Shown: positions 1-8,273, counted from the first letter of the stretch. The stretch is 64,000 nucleotides of DNA from Gulosibacter chungangensis (GCF_008831155.1 NZ_WBKB01000002.1:372001-436000), one strand, 5' to 3'. The notes: a model not told the origin generated them from the letters alone. Translations and numbers: made by a program.

Positions 1-313
1 TATTGAATTTCGCTTCCGGGAGCGTCTCGAGCGCTTCCGCCACGGTAGAAATCTGCTGACCCTGGCGAGTGCGTCGCTGCAATTCGCCGAGTGTGAGATC
101 GCGGATGCGCGTCTTCGTGCCGTCCCAACGTTCGAGCGACTCGTCGTGCCACAGCACGGCCACATCGTCCTTCGTGACCTGCGCATCAGTTTCCATGTGG
201 GTGACCCCGACATCGAAGGCAGCCCGGAACGCGGCCAGGGTGTTCTCTGGAACGTCAATCGCCAGCCCGCGATGCGCCAGGATGCGCGGGGGAGCCGGCT
301 CAAAATAACCCAT
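1..313 (-). CDS. Glycerophosphodiester phosphodiesterase, N-terminal part (cut by window edge)
   Basis: Reverse-strand reading frame of 104 codons that runs off the left edge. It starts MGYFEPAPPRILAHRG and continues with ENTLAAFRAAFDVGVTHMET, which is the start of the GDPD TIM barrel: the HRG histidine and the E-N and E-x-D metal/phosphate positions are present. The family hydrolyses glycerophosphodiesters to glycerol 3-phosphate and an alcohol. No signal peptide precedes the domain, so a cytoplasmic enzyme is expected. A CAGACT hexamer lies six bases before the ATG (bases 325-320), one mismatch from the leaderless -10 pattern seen elsewhere in the window. The C-terminal two thirds are outside the window. 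Confidence 0.85.
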   Translation of the reverse strand, partial: MGYFEPAPPRILAHRGLAIDVPENTLAAFRAAFDVGVTHMETDAQVTKDDVAVLWHDESLERWDGTKTRIRDLTLGELQRRTRQGQQISTVAEALETLPEAKFN

Positions 314-384
314 GGGCTTAGTCTGCCCTGATTCCTCGCAGAACCGGTCTCGACGCGCCTCCCGAGGCGCAGTCCGTGGCCAAG

Positions 385-390
385 TAGAAT
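385..390 (+). promoter_or_regulatory. -10 box TAGAAT of a leaderless promoter (SDR gene)
   Basis: TAGAAT with a 7-base gap to the ATG at 398, so transcription should begin at or next to the start codon. No Shine-Dalgarno sequence fits in this space. Confidence 0.6.
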
Positions 391-397
391 CGCATTC

Positions 398-1174
398 ATG
401 TCTGAAGCAATTGAAAATCCGCTCGCACCCGCATCCTTGACGGGTAAGCGCGTGCTCGTGACCGGCTCATCCCGTGGCGTTGGTGCCGACACGATTCGCT
501 ATTTCGCCAAGGCCGGGGCCAGTGTCGTGGTGAATTATCGGAATAAAGAAGCCCGTGCGCTCAAGCTCGTAAATGAGATTAAGGATGCTGGCGGTACGGC
601 AATTGCGGTTGGCGCAGACTTGACCGATGCCGATTCTGTGAAGGCAATGATCGACACCATTCGAGATGAATTCGGTGGCCTCGACATTCTTGTGCTGAAT
701 GCCTCGGGCGGCATGGAGTCGAACATGGGGGAGGACTACGCGCTGCGCCTCAATCGCGATGCCCAGGTGGGTATGTTGCAGGCGGCTCGCGAGATCCTCA
801 GTGAGAATTCCCGCGTGGTGTTCGTTACGAGCCACCAGGCTCACTTTATTAAGACCACCCCAACGATGCCGGAATACGAACCGGTGGCACGTTCCAAGCG
901 AGCCGGTGAGGATGCACTACTTGAGTTGGTGCCGGAGCTCAAGGCGAACGCGATTGATTTCGTTGTGGTCTCAGGGGACATGATCGAGGGGACGATTACC
1001 GCAACGCTCCTGAACCGATTGAGCCCGGGGGCTATCGAGCAGCGTCGGGAACAGGCCGGGAAGCTCTACAACGTGGCTGAATTTGCGGCTGAGGTTGCCA
1101 AGGCGACGGTTGAGCCGATTCCGGCGGACAATATTCGGCTCGTCGGTGACGTTTCGAGCTTCAACGTCGCGTAG
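398..1174 (+). CDS. SDR family oxidoreductase
   Basis: 258 aa short-chain dehydrogenase/reductase. The N-terminal Rossmann motif is VTGSSRGVGADTIRYF (residues about 20-35), followed by VVVNYRN, a beta-2 end typical of NADP(H) users. An NASGG motif sits near residue 102. The usual YxxxK is not clear: the region after VFVTSHQAH reads YEPVARSKRAGE, so Tyr and Lys have other spacing (Y-x6-K). The substrate cannot be named. It stands alone between the divergent GDPD gene and the convergent SRPBCC gene. The start is supported by a TAGAAT -10 box seven bases upstream, giving a leaderless mRNA. Confidence 0.85.
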   Translation: MSEAIENPLAPASLTGKRVLVTGSSRGVGADTIRYFAKAGASVVVNYRNKEARALKLVNEIKDAGGTAIAVGADLTDADSVKAMIDTIRDEFGGLDILVLNASGGMESNMGEDYALRLNRDAQVGMLQAAREILSENSRVVFVTSHQAHFIKTTPTMPEYEPVARSKRAGEDALLELVPELKANAIDFVVVSGDMIEGTITATLLNRLSPGAIEQRREQAGKLYNVAEFAAEVAKATVEPIPADNIRLVGDVSSFNVA

Positions 1175-1238
1175 GTCTGCGCCGCAGAATCATTTCTGCC
1201 CGGCCGGATAATCCACAATCTAGTCATTATGACAGTGA

Positions 1239-1272
1239 GTGCCCGGTTGTGTCCTAGTGCGCAACCGGGCAC
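1239..1272. terminator. Hairpin between convergent SDR and SRPBCC genes
   Basis: Perfect 11-bp inverted repeat GTGCCCGGTTG / CAACCGGGCAC with a 12-base loop, between the two gene ends at 1174 and 1294. There is no long T run, so it is a probable but not certain bidirectional terminator. Confidence 0.6.
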
Positions 1273-1293
1273 CGGTCTTCCTATCCGGCATGC

Positions 1294-1734
1294 CTAAGGT
1301 GTGGCACCGTCCACGTACTCGCTGATTGCAGACAGCGCCGTTCGCCACGCTTCTCGACATTCCGTGACGATTTGATGGCTGCTGCCATTGTCGGGCAGCC
1401 CGGATTCCACCACGCGCAATCGAGACTTGTGCTTGAGCTGGGAAAGGTAGATGTGGACTACCGAGTCGAACGCGCCGGGCTCTGAATGTAACTTCAGTCG
1501 AATTTCCTCGTGCGGCACGATTTTGAGGATCTTAATCTTGACTCGTTGACGTGATTTCGGCGGTGCGCCCGGCCCGGCGTTGACGGTGAACTTATCGCCA
1601 CCGGGCCTCTTGATGCGCATCCGAAAGGCGGGCCACCATTTGGCAACGGCCTGTTCGTCGGTCAGCGCTGACCAGACTTCGGTTGCGGGCGCTTTGAAGC
1701 GAATAGAAATATCCAGTGAGGGATCAAAGGGCAT
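1294..1734 (-). CDS. SRPBCC (START-like) domain protein
   Basis: 146 aa protein with the START/AHSA1 helix-grip pattern: ISIRFKAPATEVWSALTDEQ at the N-terminus, a KWW motif near residue 32, beta strands through the middle and a C-terminal amphipathic helix (CREAWRTALSAISEYVDG). Members bind hydrophobic ligands or act as cyclases or as chaperone co-factors, and the ligand here is unknown. It is a single gene, convergent with the SDR gene and separated from it by the hairpin at 1239-1272. No clear ribosome site was seen before the ATG. Confidence 0.75.
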   Translation of the reverse strand: MPFDPSLDISIRFKAPATEVWSALTDEQAVAKWWPAFRMRIKRPGGDKFTVNAGPGAPPKSRQRVKIKILKIVPHEEIRLKLHSEPGAFDSVVHIYLSQLKHKSRLRVVESGLPDNGSSHQIVTECREAWRTALSAISEYVDGATP

Positions 1735-1827
1735 GCCATCGGGGTGGAGCGGTCGCAGGGTCTGGGGTATGAGTAATGCGCCACCGGCGAGAGCTAGTGA
1801 CGCATTATTGGGGATTGGCCCGGAAGG

Positions 1828-2052
1828 CTACTTACGGCTGTGACCGACGATCTGCCATGGGATGTAGAACGCGAGGCTGTTGAGCAGCACACCCGCGGTG
1901 AACACAAGCAGCGAAAGCATGTCGTTGTCCAGGTGGAATGCGAGCGGATAGCAGGCAATACCGGCTGCAAAGACGATCATGCAGACAATGGCGATGAGGG
2001 CGCTCACAGAGATTCTCCCAACGTGATGATTAGACACTTCTTCGCCAGTCAC
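1828..2052 (-). CDS. Small two-helix membrane protein of unknown function
   Basis: 74 aa. Two hydrophobic segments are visible, about residues 14-38 (SALIAIVCMIVFAAGIACYP) and 45-69 (LSLLVFTAGVLLNSLAFYIP), with a charged tail HSRK. The first start is GTG at 2052, and a second in-frame GTG five codons later is possible. I do not recognise a family. It is divergent from the acyltransferase gene, with about 250 bases between them that hold no other gene I can support. Confidence 0.5.
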   Translation of the reverse strand: MTGEEVSNHHVGRISVSALIAIVCMIVFAAGIACYPLAFHLDNDMLSLLVFTAGVLLNSLAFYIPWQIVGHSRK

Positions 2053-2301
2053 TGGCGCTACTGGACATACTACGCGATTTCACAGGAACCGATCGCATCG
2101 GCAGGCCGCGCGCCGACCGCTTCTGAGCACCTGAGCAATATCCGATAATGCACATTATGACAATTCAGCAATCTTGCGTCGCACTCCCGACCAACCTGCA
2201 CGACTCATCGCGGCGCCTCGACGCCTACCCCGCTCCAACGCGACGTTCAGTCTTTCTTGGTTCACTTGCGGCTTTCGCTTTTCCGTCAAGAGAGAGACAA
2301 G

Positions 2302-4416
2302 ATGACCGCCACCCGCGAAACCCTTCGCGATGCACAACAGCATGGAGCCGATAGCGAGGCGGCGGCTGCGGCGTCCAAGGCTGCCGCGTTCCGGCCGGAC
2401 TTGCAGGGATTGCGTGCCATCGCCGTTGGCGTGGTGCTTCTCTACCACGCGGGAATTCCACTGTTTTCCGGCGGATTCATCGGCGTGGACGTGTTTTTCG
2501 TGATTTCGGGATATCTGATCACGACTGGACTGCTGCGCTCAAGCCTTCGCGAGGGGCGCATCCACCTGGCCGATTTCTATGCCAAGCGCGTCCGGCGCAT
2601 CCTGCCTGCCGCGACGTTGGTACTCCTCTTCGTCGGCGTGATGACCCTCACGGTACTTCCGATGACACGATGGCAGTCCATCGGGCAAGATCTCATCGGT
2701 AGCGCCCTATACGTTGCGAATTGGAACTTTGCCGCCGGCACCGACTACCTCAACGCAGATCGTGCAGCCAGTCCCCTGCAACACTTCTGGACACTCTCGG
2801 TTGAGGAACAGTTCTATCTGGTGTGGCCGGTGATCATGATCATTGGCCTGTGGTCTGCGAAGCGACAATCCCAGCGCCGTGCAGAGCCGGTTGCTGACCC
2901 CGAACGCATCCGGCGCTACTTCCAGTGGGGTGTTTGGCTGATTATTCTGCCGTCACTGGCTTGGTCGGTGTATGAAACTGCGGTGAATCCCTCCCCCGCG
3001 TATTTTCACACCACCGCGCGACTCTGGGAGCTCGGCATCGGTGCCGCGGTGGCGATTTACGCGACCCGGCTGGCACGAATCAGTGATCGATTTGGCTATC
3101 TGCTCGGTGCCCTCGGCATGGGCGCCATCCTCACTTCGGCAGTGTGGTTCAGTGCGCAGGCTCCGGCCTTCCCCGGTGCTGCGGCAATGTTGCCAACTCT
3201 GGGAGCAGCTGCGGTGATTGTTGGCGGAATGGCAGGCCGAGCAAGCACCGGAATCGGCTATTGGCTCTCCCTTGGCCCGATGCGGTGGGTGGGTGACCTG
3301 TCATATTCCCTCTATCTGTGGCACTGGCCGCTCATTGTGCTCGCTACCTTCTGGCTCGGTGGCGAACTGAATCCGTGGGCTGGCCTCGTAGTCGTGACGA
3401 TCTCCTTCCTTCCCGCCTGGTTGAGTTACCACTTCGTAGAGACACCATTTCGAAACTGGCGGTTGCTCAAAACGCGGATCAGCTCGGCCCTGCAGCTCGG
3501 CGCTGCGATGATGCTCGGATCCGCGATGGTTGGTGCGAGCCTCAACGCGATCCCTGCCCAGTACGCGGTATCAGCCCAGGATGTTGCGGGTGCGGAGGCG
3601 CTTGTCTCGGACCCGAATGCCGGGGAACCGATTCAACATGCGAGTGCCTTTGCCCCATCCTTCGGCGAGGTTGCGGATGATCTGCCCGCGCTCTATGCGG
3701 ACGGTTGTGGGGAATCCTCGCCGGCGGCTGTGGCAAAGCCCTGCATCTATGGCGATCCGGATGGTGACACCACGGTTGCCCTGGTCGGTGATTCGCACGC
3801 GGCGCAGTGGTTCCCGGCGCTGGAACCGATTGCGAAGCAGCAGGGATGGCGCCTTGAAATCTATACAAAATCATCCTGCCCCTTCGCAACCGTGTCGGTA
3901 TTAGACGGCCACGATCAGCGAAATAGCGGCTGTGATGACTGGAATGATCAGGTCACCGAAGCCCTCACGGGTGAGCGCAAACCCAACCACGTGATCGTAA
4001 GTTCCTACGGATATCGAACCGTGAATGATGAGTCCTATGCCGACGGGCTCGCGCAGGCATGGCAAACAGTCTTGGACGCCGAGATCGAGCTCACGGTGCT
4101 TGTCGATCCGCCGGCTGCAGGAATTGATGTGCCCGAGTGCGTTGCCACGCATCTGGACTCGCTCAACAGCTGCACGCTCCCCCAAGGCCAGGGAAATTCA
4201 GGCGGTGCGGATGCACAACTCGAGGCAGCAACCGAGGTAGACGTTTCGACGGTCGACATGAGTGAACTGGTGTGCCCGGAAGACGAGTGCTCGCCGATCA
4301 TCGGTGACGTACTTACCTTCCGCGATCAGCATCACCTCACGGCTACCTATGTGACGACCCTCACCGAGCCCCTCGAAGCTGCCCTGCGAGAAGATTCGAC
4401 GCTCCCCCTCGACTGA
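2302..4416 (+). CDS. OafA/YrhL-type acyltransferase with SGNH domain
   Basis: 704 aa integral membrane O-acyltransferase. The N-terminal acyltransferase-3 domain begins FRPDLQGLRAIAVGVVLLYH (catalytic His near residue 48) and has about ten membrane segments up to about residue 400, including the conserved SVEEQFYLVWP. An extracytoplasmic SGNH hydrolase-like domain follows, with block I GDSHAAQW and a C-terminal D-x-HHLT block that supplies Asp and His. Such proteins move acetyl or other acyl groups onto cell-surface polysaccharide or peptidoglycan. I chose the ATG at 2302, behind a purine-rich AAGAGAGAGA site, over a TTG at 2257. The acceptor is unknown. Confidence 0.88.
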   Translation: MTATRETLRDAQQHGADSEAAAAASKAAAFRPDLQGLRAIAVGVVLLYHAGIPLFSGGFIGVDVFFVISGYLITTGLLRSSLREGRIHLADFYAKRVRRILPAATLVLLFVGVMTLTVLPMTRWQSIGQDLIGSALYVANWNFAAGTDYLNADRAASPLQHFWTLSVEEQFYLVWPVIMIIGLWSAKRQSQRRAEPVADPERIRRYFQWGVWLIILPSLAWSVYETAVNPSPAYFHTTARLWELGIGAAVAIYATRLARISDRFGYLLGALGMGAILTSAVWFSAQAPAFPGAAAMLPTLGAAAVIVGGMAGRASTGIGYWLSLGPMRWVGDLSYSLYLWHWPLIVLATFWLGGELNPWAGLVVVTISFLPAWLSYHFVETPFRNWRLLKTRISSALQLGAAMMLGSAMVGASLNAIPAQYAVSAQDVAGAEALVSDPNAGEPIQHASAFAPSFGEVADDLPALYADGCGESSPAAVAKPCIYGDPDGDTTVALVGDSHAAQWFPALEPIAKQQGWRLEIYTKSSCPFATVSVLDGHDQRNSGCDDWNDQVTEALTGERKPNHVIVSSYGYRTVNDESYADGLAQAWQTVLDAEIELTVLVDPPAAGIDVPECVATHLDSLNSCTLPQGQGNSGGADAQLEAATEVDVSTVDMSELVCPEDECSPIIGDVLTFRDQHHLTATYVTTLTEPLEAALREDSTLPLD

Positions 4417-4457
4417 GGCGTCCAACAGGCCTGATCACCCGAGTCGAAGCAGCACAA

Positions 4458-5180
4458 CTACCGAATGAGTATCGCGAATTCCGCCGCAACGACCCAAGTT
4501 GCTAGGCCACAGATCACCGCAAAACTCAGATTCCACACCAGTTTTGGCACGCCGGTGAGCTGTGCCAAAACACCGGGGTCGCTTTGCGAGCCGCCACCAA
4601 GCAGGACCGCCCCGAGGTGTCGCCACGCTCCTACGACGAGCACAGCGCCCAGACCCAACAGCACTGGCGCCTGAATCGCATCCACACGCCACCACCACAG
4701 GGCAGCAAAAGCCGCGATCGCAATGACCATCACCAATCCGGTCAGCAGCGATCTGATTCTGAACAGCGCAATCAAAAGAATCAGCAGCACCATGCTGATC
4801 ACCGGTGCAGCCCATCCCTCACCGCTCAGCCAAGCGAAGGCCGCCCCGATAACTGCCGGTGCGGGATAACCGGCCCAAGTCGTGATGACTCGTCCAAACC
4901 CGCGAACCGGGCCAACGGTTACCGCCGCGCCGGACATATCCCCTCGCAATACGAAACCGGTGAACTTTCGTCCTACCAGCATCCCAATAATTGCGTGCCC
5001 GAGTTCGTGTACGAGTGTCACCAGCAGTCGGAAACGCAGCCAGACGAAAGGAACCCCGACGGCAATCGCGGCGACAACGAGCACAATGATCAGTGTCTGC
5101 ACCGACAGGGCCGCGGGCGACGCCGCCGGAATCACTCGCTCCCACAGCTCCTGAAACCACGCACTCTCAAAGAAATTCAC
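4458..5180 (-). CDS. M50-family membrane zinc metallopeptidase
   Basis: 240 aa with about six hydrophobic segments. HELGH (residues 58-62) is the zinc-binding HExxH motif embedded in a transmembrane segment, as in site-2-protease-like M50 enzymes. A glycine-rich region with TWAGYPAPAV follows and resembles the second M50 motif with an altered Asp position. It may cleave membrane anchors or be a non-proteolytic relative. An upstream ATG at 5249 would overlap the divergent gene. I prefer GTG at 5180, which has TAGCCT eight bases upstream, the leaderless pattern. Confidence 0.78.
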   Translation of the reverse strand: MNFFESAWFQELWERVIPAASPAALSVQTLIIVLVVAAIAVGVPFVWLRFRLLVTLVHELGHAIIGMLVGRKFTGFVLRGDMSGAAVTVGPVRGFGRVITTWAGYPAPAVIGAAFAWLSGEGWAAPVISMVLLILLIALFRIRSLLTGLVMVIAIAAFAALWWWRVDAIQAPVLLGLGAVLVVGAWRHLGAVLLGGGSQSDPGVLAQLTGVPKLVWNLSFAVICGLATWVVAAEFAILIR

Positions 5181-5188
5181 GAGGCACG

Positions 5189-5194
5189 AGGCTA
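5189..5194 (-). promoter_or_regulatory. -10 box TAGCCT of a leaderless promoter (M50 peptidase gene)
   Basis: Read on the reverse strand as TAGCCT, with an 8-base gap to the GTG start at 5180. It lies back to back with the TACCCT box of the divergent gene. Confidence 0.5.
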
Positions 5195-5200
5195 GCCAAC

Positions 5201-5206
5201 TACCCT
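5201..5206 (+). promoter_or_regulatory. -10 box TACCCT of a leaderless promoter (DUF4031-HD gene)
   Basis: TACCCT with a 6-base gap to the ATG at 5213. Confidence 0.6.
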
Positions 5207-5212
5207 GGGGCG

Positions 5213-6139
5213 ATGGCGATATTGATTGACCCGCCCAGGTGGCCGGCACACGGTTACCGCTGGAGCCACCTCGTGTCGGATGTGAGTCTTGACGAATTGC
5301 ACGCCTTCGCTCGGAGCCTCGGACTCCCCCGACGTAGTTTCGATCTCGACCACTATGACGTTGCTGAATTTAACTATGACCGGGCGATATCAGCTGGCGC
5401 TGTGCCGGTTTCCGGCCACGCACTGGTACGCGCCCTACGCGCTTCCGGCTTAAGAGTGCGACAGGTAGACCGCGGGAAGATCAAGTCCGTGCGCCGGGAA
5501 GAATTCTTGCTGCGTGAATGGTCACGGCTTGGGGAGCGCCTCCAGCTTGGTGAGGATACGCGTTGGACTGCGCTTGGGTGGGAGCTCCTTGGCCGCTGGA
5601 ACGAGCCGCATCGCAGCTACCACGACCAACGCCATCTCGAAGACGTACTCTTAGCGCTCGACCAGCTTGCGATTGCGGGCGAGCAAATCCAACCGGTAAC
5701 GCTGCTCGCGGCGTGGTTTCATGATGCGGTCTACGCGGGTGCGCTCGGAGAAGATGAGCGCGCCTCCGCCGAACTTGCCCAGTCGCAACTTGTCTCGCTG
5801 GGCGTGCCCGTGCGACTTATCGAGGAAGTCCACGATTGTATTTTGGCAACGACTCCGGAAACACCATTCGCCGAGGTGTCGCGGCCATTCGCGCAGATGC
5901 TCGACGCTGATCTGGCAATCTTTGCCGCTGGTGAACGACGCTACGCAGAATACGCCGAAGCGGTTCGTGTCGAATACGCGCATGTCAGCGAGCCAGATTT
6001 TCGACGGGGACGTGCGCAAATTCTGCGCCGATACTTAGCGCGCCCGAGGATCTACCGCCTCGAATCTGCAAACACGATCTGGGAAGCCCGCGCGCGACAT
6101 AACCTCAACGCTGAGGTGCAAAAGCTTTCTGCGAACTAA
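5213..6139 (+). CDS. DUF4031-HD domain fusion protein (predicted metal-dependent phosphohydrolase)
   Basis: 308 aa with two parts. Residues 1-90 are a DUF4031 domain (MAILIDPPRWPAHGYRWSHL, then SDVSLDELHAFARSLGLP). Residues about 115-300 are an HD-superfamily domain with the metal ligands H in SYHDQRHL, HD in AAWFHDAVY and D in LDADLAIF. The HD part resembles uncharacterised predicted HD phosphohydrolases and should hydrolyse a phosphoester, probably a nucleotide. Start: the ATG at 5213 is six bases after TACCCT. The protein begins directly with the conserved DUF4031 sequence, so longer upstream starts are rejected. It is divergent from the M50 gene, with start codons 32 bases apart. Confidence 0.85.
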   Translation: MAILIDPPRWPAHGYRWSHLVSDVSLDELHAFARSLGLPRRSFDLDHYDVAEFNYDRAISAGAVPVSGHALVRALRASGLRVRQVDRGKIKSVRREEFLLREWSRLGERLQLGEDTRWTALGWELLGRWNEPHRSYHDQRHLEDVLLALDQLAIAGEQIQPVTLLAAWFHDAVYAGALGEDERASAELAQSQLVSLGVPVRLIEEVHDCILATTPETPFAEVSRPFAQMLDADLAIFAAGERRYAEYAEAVRVEYAHVSEPDFRRGRAQILRRYLARPRIYRLESANTIWEARARHNLNAEVQKLSAN

Positions 6140-6157
6140 CTGGATCCACAGTGCTTA

Positions 6158-6207
6158 AAGACGTCGAGGTGGCGACCGCAAGATGTGCGACCCCACCTCG
6201 ACGTCTT
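6158..6207. terminator. Bidirectional hairpin terminator
   Basis: Perfect 15-bp inverted repeat AAGACGTCGAGGTGG / CCACCTCGACGTCTT with a 20-base loop, between the convergent DUF4031-HD gene and the lysine-rich gene. Confidence 0.8.
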
Positions 6208-6253
6208 GCCTGACCGCAAGGAATTGCGGATCCGGCAAGGAAGCCTCTTGGAG

Positions 6254-6505
6254 TTACTTCTTCTTGTTCTTCTTCTTGGCCTTCGACTTCTTAGCGGCCT
6301 TCGACTTGGCGCCCTTCTTGACGGCCTTGACCTTCTTCGAAACGGCCTTTTCAGCCTTCTTCGCGGTCTTCTTGGCGTCCTTCTTCGCGGCCTTGGCCTT
6401 CTTTTCGGCCTTCTTCTCTGCCTTTGCTGCGAGCTTCTCGGCCTTCGCCGCCTGCTTCTTCGTCAGCTTGGCGACCTTGTCGTCCTTTTTGGTCTTCTTC
6501 GCCAT
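6254..6505 (-). CDS. Lysine/alanine-rich histone H1-like basic protein
   Basis: 83 aa, of which 39 are lysine (47 %) and most of the rest alanine, with no arginine and no aromatic residue. It starts MAKKTKKDDKVAKLTKKQ and continues as repeated AEKKAEKKAKAAKK blocks to a KKKNKKK end. The composition matches the C-terminal tails of actinobacterial HU proteins and histone H1, but there is no folded HU domain, so it is a free-standing tail. It probably binds nucleic acid or polyphosphate non-specifically. A GAAAGGCG ribosome site precedes the ATG. A well-formed terminator follows, which supports a real gene despite the low complexity. Confidence 0.72.
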   Translation of the reverse strand: MAKKTKKDDKVAKLTKKQAAKAEKLAAKAEKKAEKKAKAAKKDAKKTAKKAEKAVSKKVKAVKKGAKSKAAKKSKAKKKNKKK

Positions 6506-6591
6506 GTTTCACGCCTTTCGGTGATTTTCGTGGATGGCTAGAGTCAACCAACTCTTGACGAAAGTGTCAACCCTTCGTTGCCATCACTTGG

Positions 6592-6597
6592 TACTCT
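6592..6597 (+). promoter_or_regulatory. -10 box TACTCT of a leaderless promoter
   Basis: TACTCT with a 6-base gap to the GTG at 6604. It decides the start of the small helix-turn-helix gene. Confidence 0.55.
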
Positions 6598-6603
6598 TGG
6601 AGT

Positions 6604-6888
6604 GTGGTTGAACGTGATCTCGACTCCCCCGGCGAACTGCGACGCAAGCTCATTGAGGCGTTGCTGGCCTATGAGCGCGCGGAAACGGAACTCGAAGAGC
6701 TCGCGGCCGCACGTCAGGCGCGTGAACTTGCCGATGCCATGGAGTTCGAAGCCATTCGCTCCGCGCGGGATGCGCGGGTGTCTTGGGCGAAAATCGGTAC
6801 CGTGTACGGGCTCACCAAGCAGGGCGCGCAGCAGCGGTTTGGGGAAAAACTCGCTGCCGCGCCAGACCCGGACATAGCAAATTCTTAA
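6604..6888 (+). CDS. Small helix-turn-helix protein with N-terminal coiled coil
   Basis: 94 aa. Residues about 10-50 form a heptad-like acidic helix (ELRRKLIEALLAYERAETEL and following). The C-terminal part WAKIGTVYGLTKQGAQQRF looks like a helix-turn-helix of the sigma-region-4 type, with GLTKQGAQ as the turn and recognition helix. It is probably a small DNA-binding protein, target unknown. GTG start, leaderless. It is followed after 47 bases by the HtrA gene on the same strand. Confidence 0.65.
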   Translation: MVERDLDSPGELRRKLIEALLAYERAETELEELAAARQARELADAMEFEAIRSARDARVSWAKIGTVYGLTKQGAQQRFGEKLAAAPDPDIANS

Positions 6889-6921
6889 GTTGGCTCCAGG
6901 GTTCCTTAATCGTTCGGCGAC

Positions 6922-6927
6922 TAAGTT
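6922..6927 (+). promoter_or_regulatory. -10 box TAAGTT of a leaderless promoter (HtrA gene)
   Basis: TAAGTT with an 8-base gap to the ATG at 6936. Confidence 0.5.
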
Positions 6928-6935
6928 TTTGAGTC

Positions 6936-8273
6936 ATGACTGCTGACGACTCGCAATGCGGTGCCCCAGACCACGGGATGCCGCCCTTGCCTCCTTTGGA
7001 TCCGCAATACGGCGTGCCACAGACCCCGTACGGCCAGGTGGGTCAGCAGCAGACTGTCTACGGGCAGCCGGCCCCGCGCCATGACAACGGCGGCTATGGC
7101 GAGCCGCCGCAATTCGGCCAACAGCACTCCCCCTTGGCCGGACCGCAACCGTATTTTGCTGGATCGGGTTCGACACGCGCGAAGAAACCACGCCGCGCAC
7201 CGGGATGGACGCCAATCATTGTCACTGCCGCCGTCGTTGGCCTGATTGCCGGTGGCGCAAGTGCCTACGCGATTAATCTTTCGCAGCCGTATATTGCCGG
7301 GTCCTCTCCCGCTGTGGTGCAGGTCGAGGGCGCGGATATCGATTGGACTGCTGTGGCCGAAGCGGTGTCGAATTCGGTGGTTTCAATTCAGGTCTCGAGC
7401 TCCGCTGGAACCGGTCAAGGCTCAGGTGTGGTTTGGGACGATCAGGGCCACGTGGTGACGAACCATCACGTTGTCGAGACCGCTGCCGATGGTGGTCAGA
7501 TCGTTGTAATGGTCGGTAACCACGCCTATCCAGCAACGCTGGTGGGATCGGACGCCGCCACGGATCTTGCGGTCATCCAACTCGAAGAAATCCCGGCTGG
7601 TCTCGCAGCACTCGCTCGCGGAGACTCGACCAGCCTTGAGGTCGGCGCCGAGGTGATGGCAGTCGGTAGCCCACTGGGGCTCTCCGGTTCGGTCACCACG
7701 GGTATCGTCTCGGCGCTTGATCGACCGGTTTCGACCGGTCAAATTGAAAATAGCCTCATCGTGACGAACGCGATCCAGACCTCGGCTCCGCTCAACCCCG
7801 GGAATTCCGGAGGCGCCCTCGTTGATGCCGCGGGGCAACTGATCGGTATTAACTCATCCATTGCCACGCTGGGAAGCTCCGAGAGCACCTCCGGAAGCAT
7901 CGGCATTGGCTTCGCGATTCCGGTGCAGTTGGCAGAGAATATTGCCAGTCAACTGATCGATACCGGCAAAGTGGAACACGCCTATCTCGGCACCTCAACC
8001 ACAACCGGCCAAGCCGATCTGAGCGACGGTTCGGCCGTCGTTGGTGCGGATGTGAAGGATGTCGTGGAGGACGGCCCGGCAGAGGCTGCGGGAATCGAAG
8101 TCGGCGATTTGATTGTGGCAATCAACGACAAACAGATCACGAGTTCCGAGCATCTGGTCGGAACCGTTCGCGCACTGAAGGTGGGTGAAACCGCCTCCTT
8201 CACGGTGATTCGCAACGGTAAGGAGCAGACGGTCGAGGTCACCATGGGTGTCTCCCCCGATTTGGGTGGCTAG
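6936..8273 (+). CDS. HtrA/DegP-type membrane-anchored serine protease with PDZ domain
   Basis: 445 aa. A proline/glutamine-rich cytoplasmic N-terminus (about 85 residues) precedes one membrane anchor (about 92-113). A trypsin-like domain follows with the triad His about 176 in TNHHVVE, Asp about 210 in AATDLAVIQL and Ser about 291 in NPGNSGGALVD. The C-terminus is a PDZ domain (GPAEAAGIEVGDLIVAINDK). The family degrades or chaperones damaged exported proteins on the outer face of the membrane, and actinobacterial members often act in cell-envelope stress. The anchor-protease-PDZ order is complete and all catalytic residues are present. The adjacent CDF exporter is probably transcribed separately. 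Confidence 0.93.
   Translation: MTADDSQCGAPDHGMPPLPPLDPQYGVPQTPYGQVGQQQTVYGQPAPRHDNGGYGEPPQFGQQHSPLAGPQPYFAGSGSTRAKKPRRAPGWTPIIVTAAVVGLIAGGASAYAINLSQPYIAGSSPAVVQVEGADIDWTAVAEAVSNSVVSIQVSSSAGTGQGSGVVWDDQGHVVTNHHVVETAADGGQIVVMVGNHAYPATLVGSDAATDLAVIQLEEIPAGLAALARGDSTSLEVGAEVMAVGSPLGLSGSVTTGIVSALDRPVSTGQIENSLIVTNAIQTSAPLNPGNSGGALVDAAGQLIGINSSIATLGSSESTSGSIGIGFAIPVQLAENIASQLIDTGKVEHAYLGTSTTTGQADLSDGSAVVGADVKDVVEDGPAEAAGIEVGDLIVAINDKQITSSEHLVGTVRALKVGETASFTVIRNGKEQTVEVTMGVSPDLGG

Noticed and set aside
6183-6541. Phe/Leu-rich membrane-like reading frames opposite the lysine-rich gene
   Set aside because: They are the complement of AAG/AAA codon runs. The reverse-strand gene has a ribosome site and start, and these frames have none.
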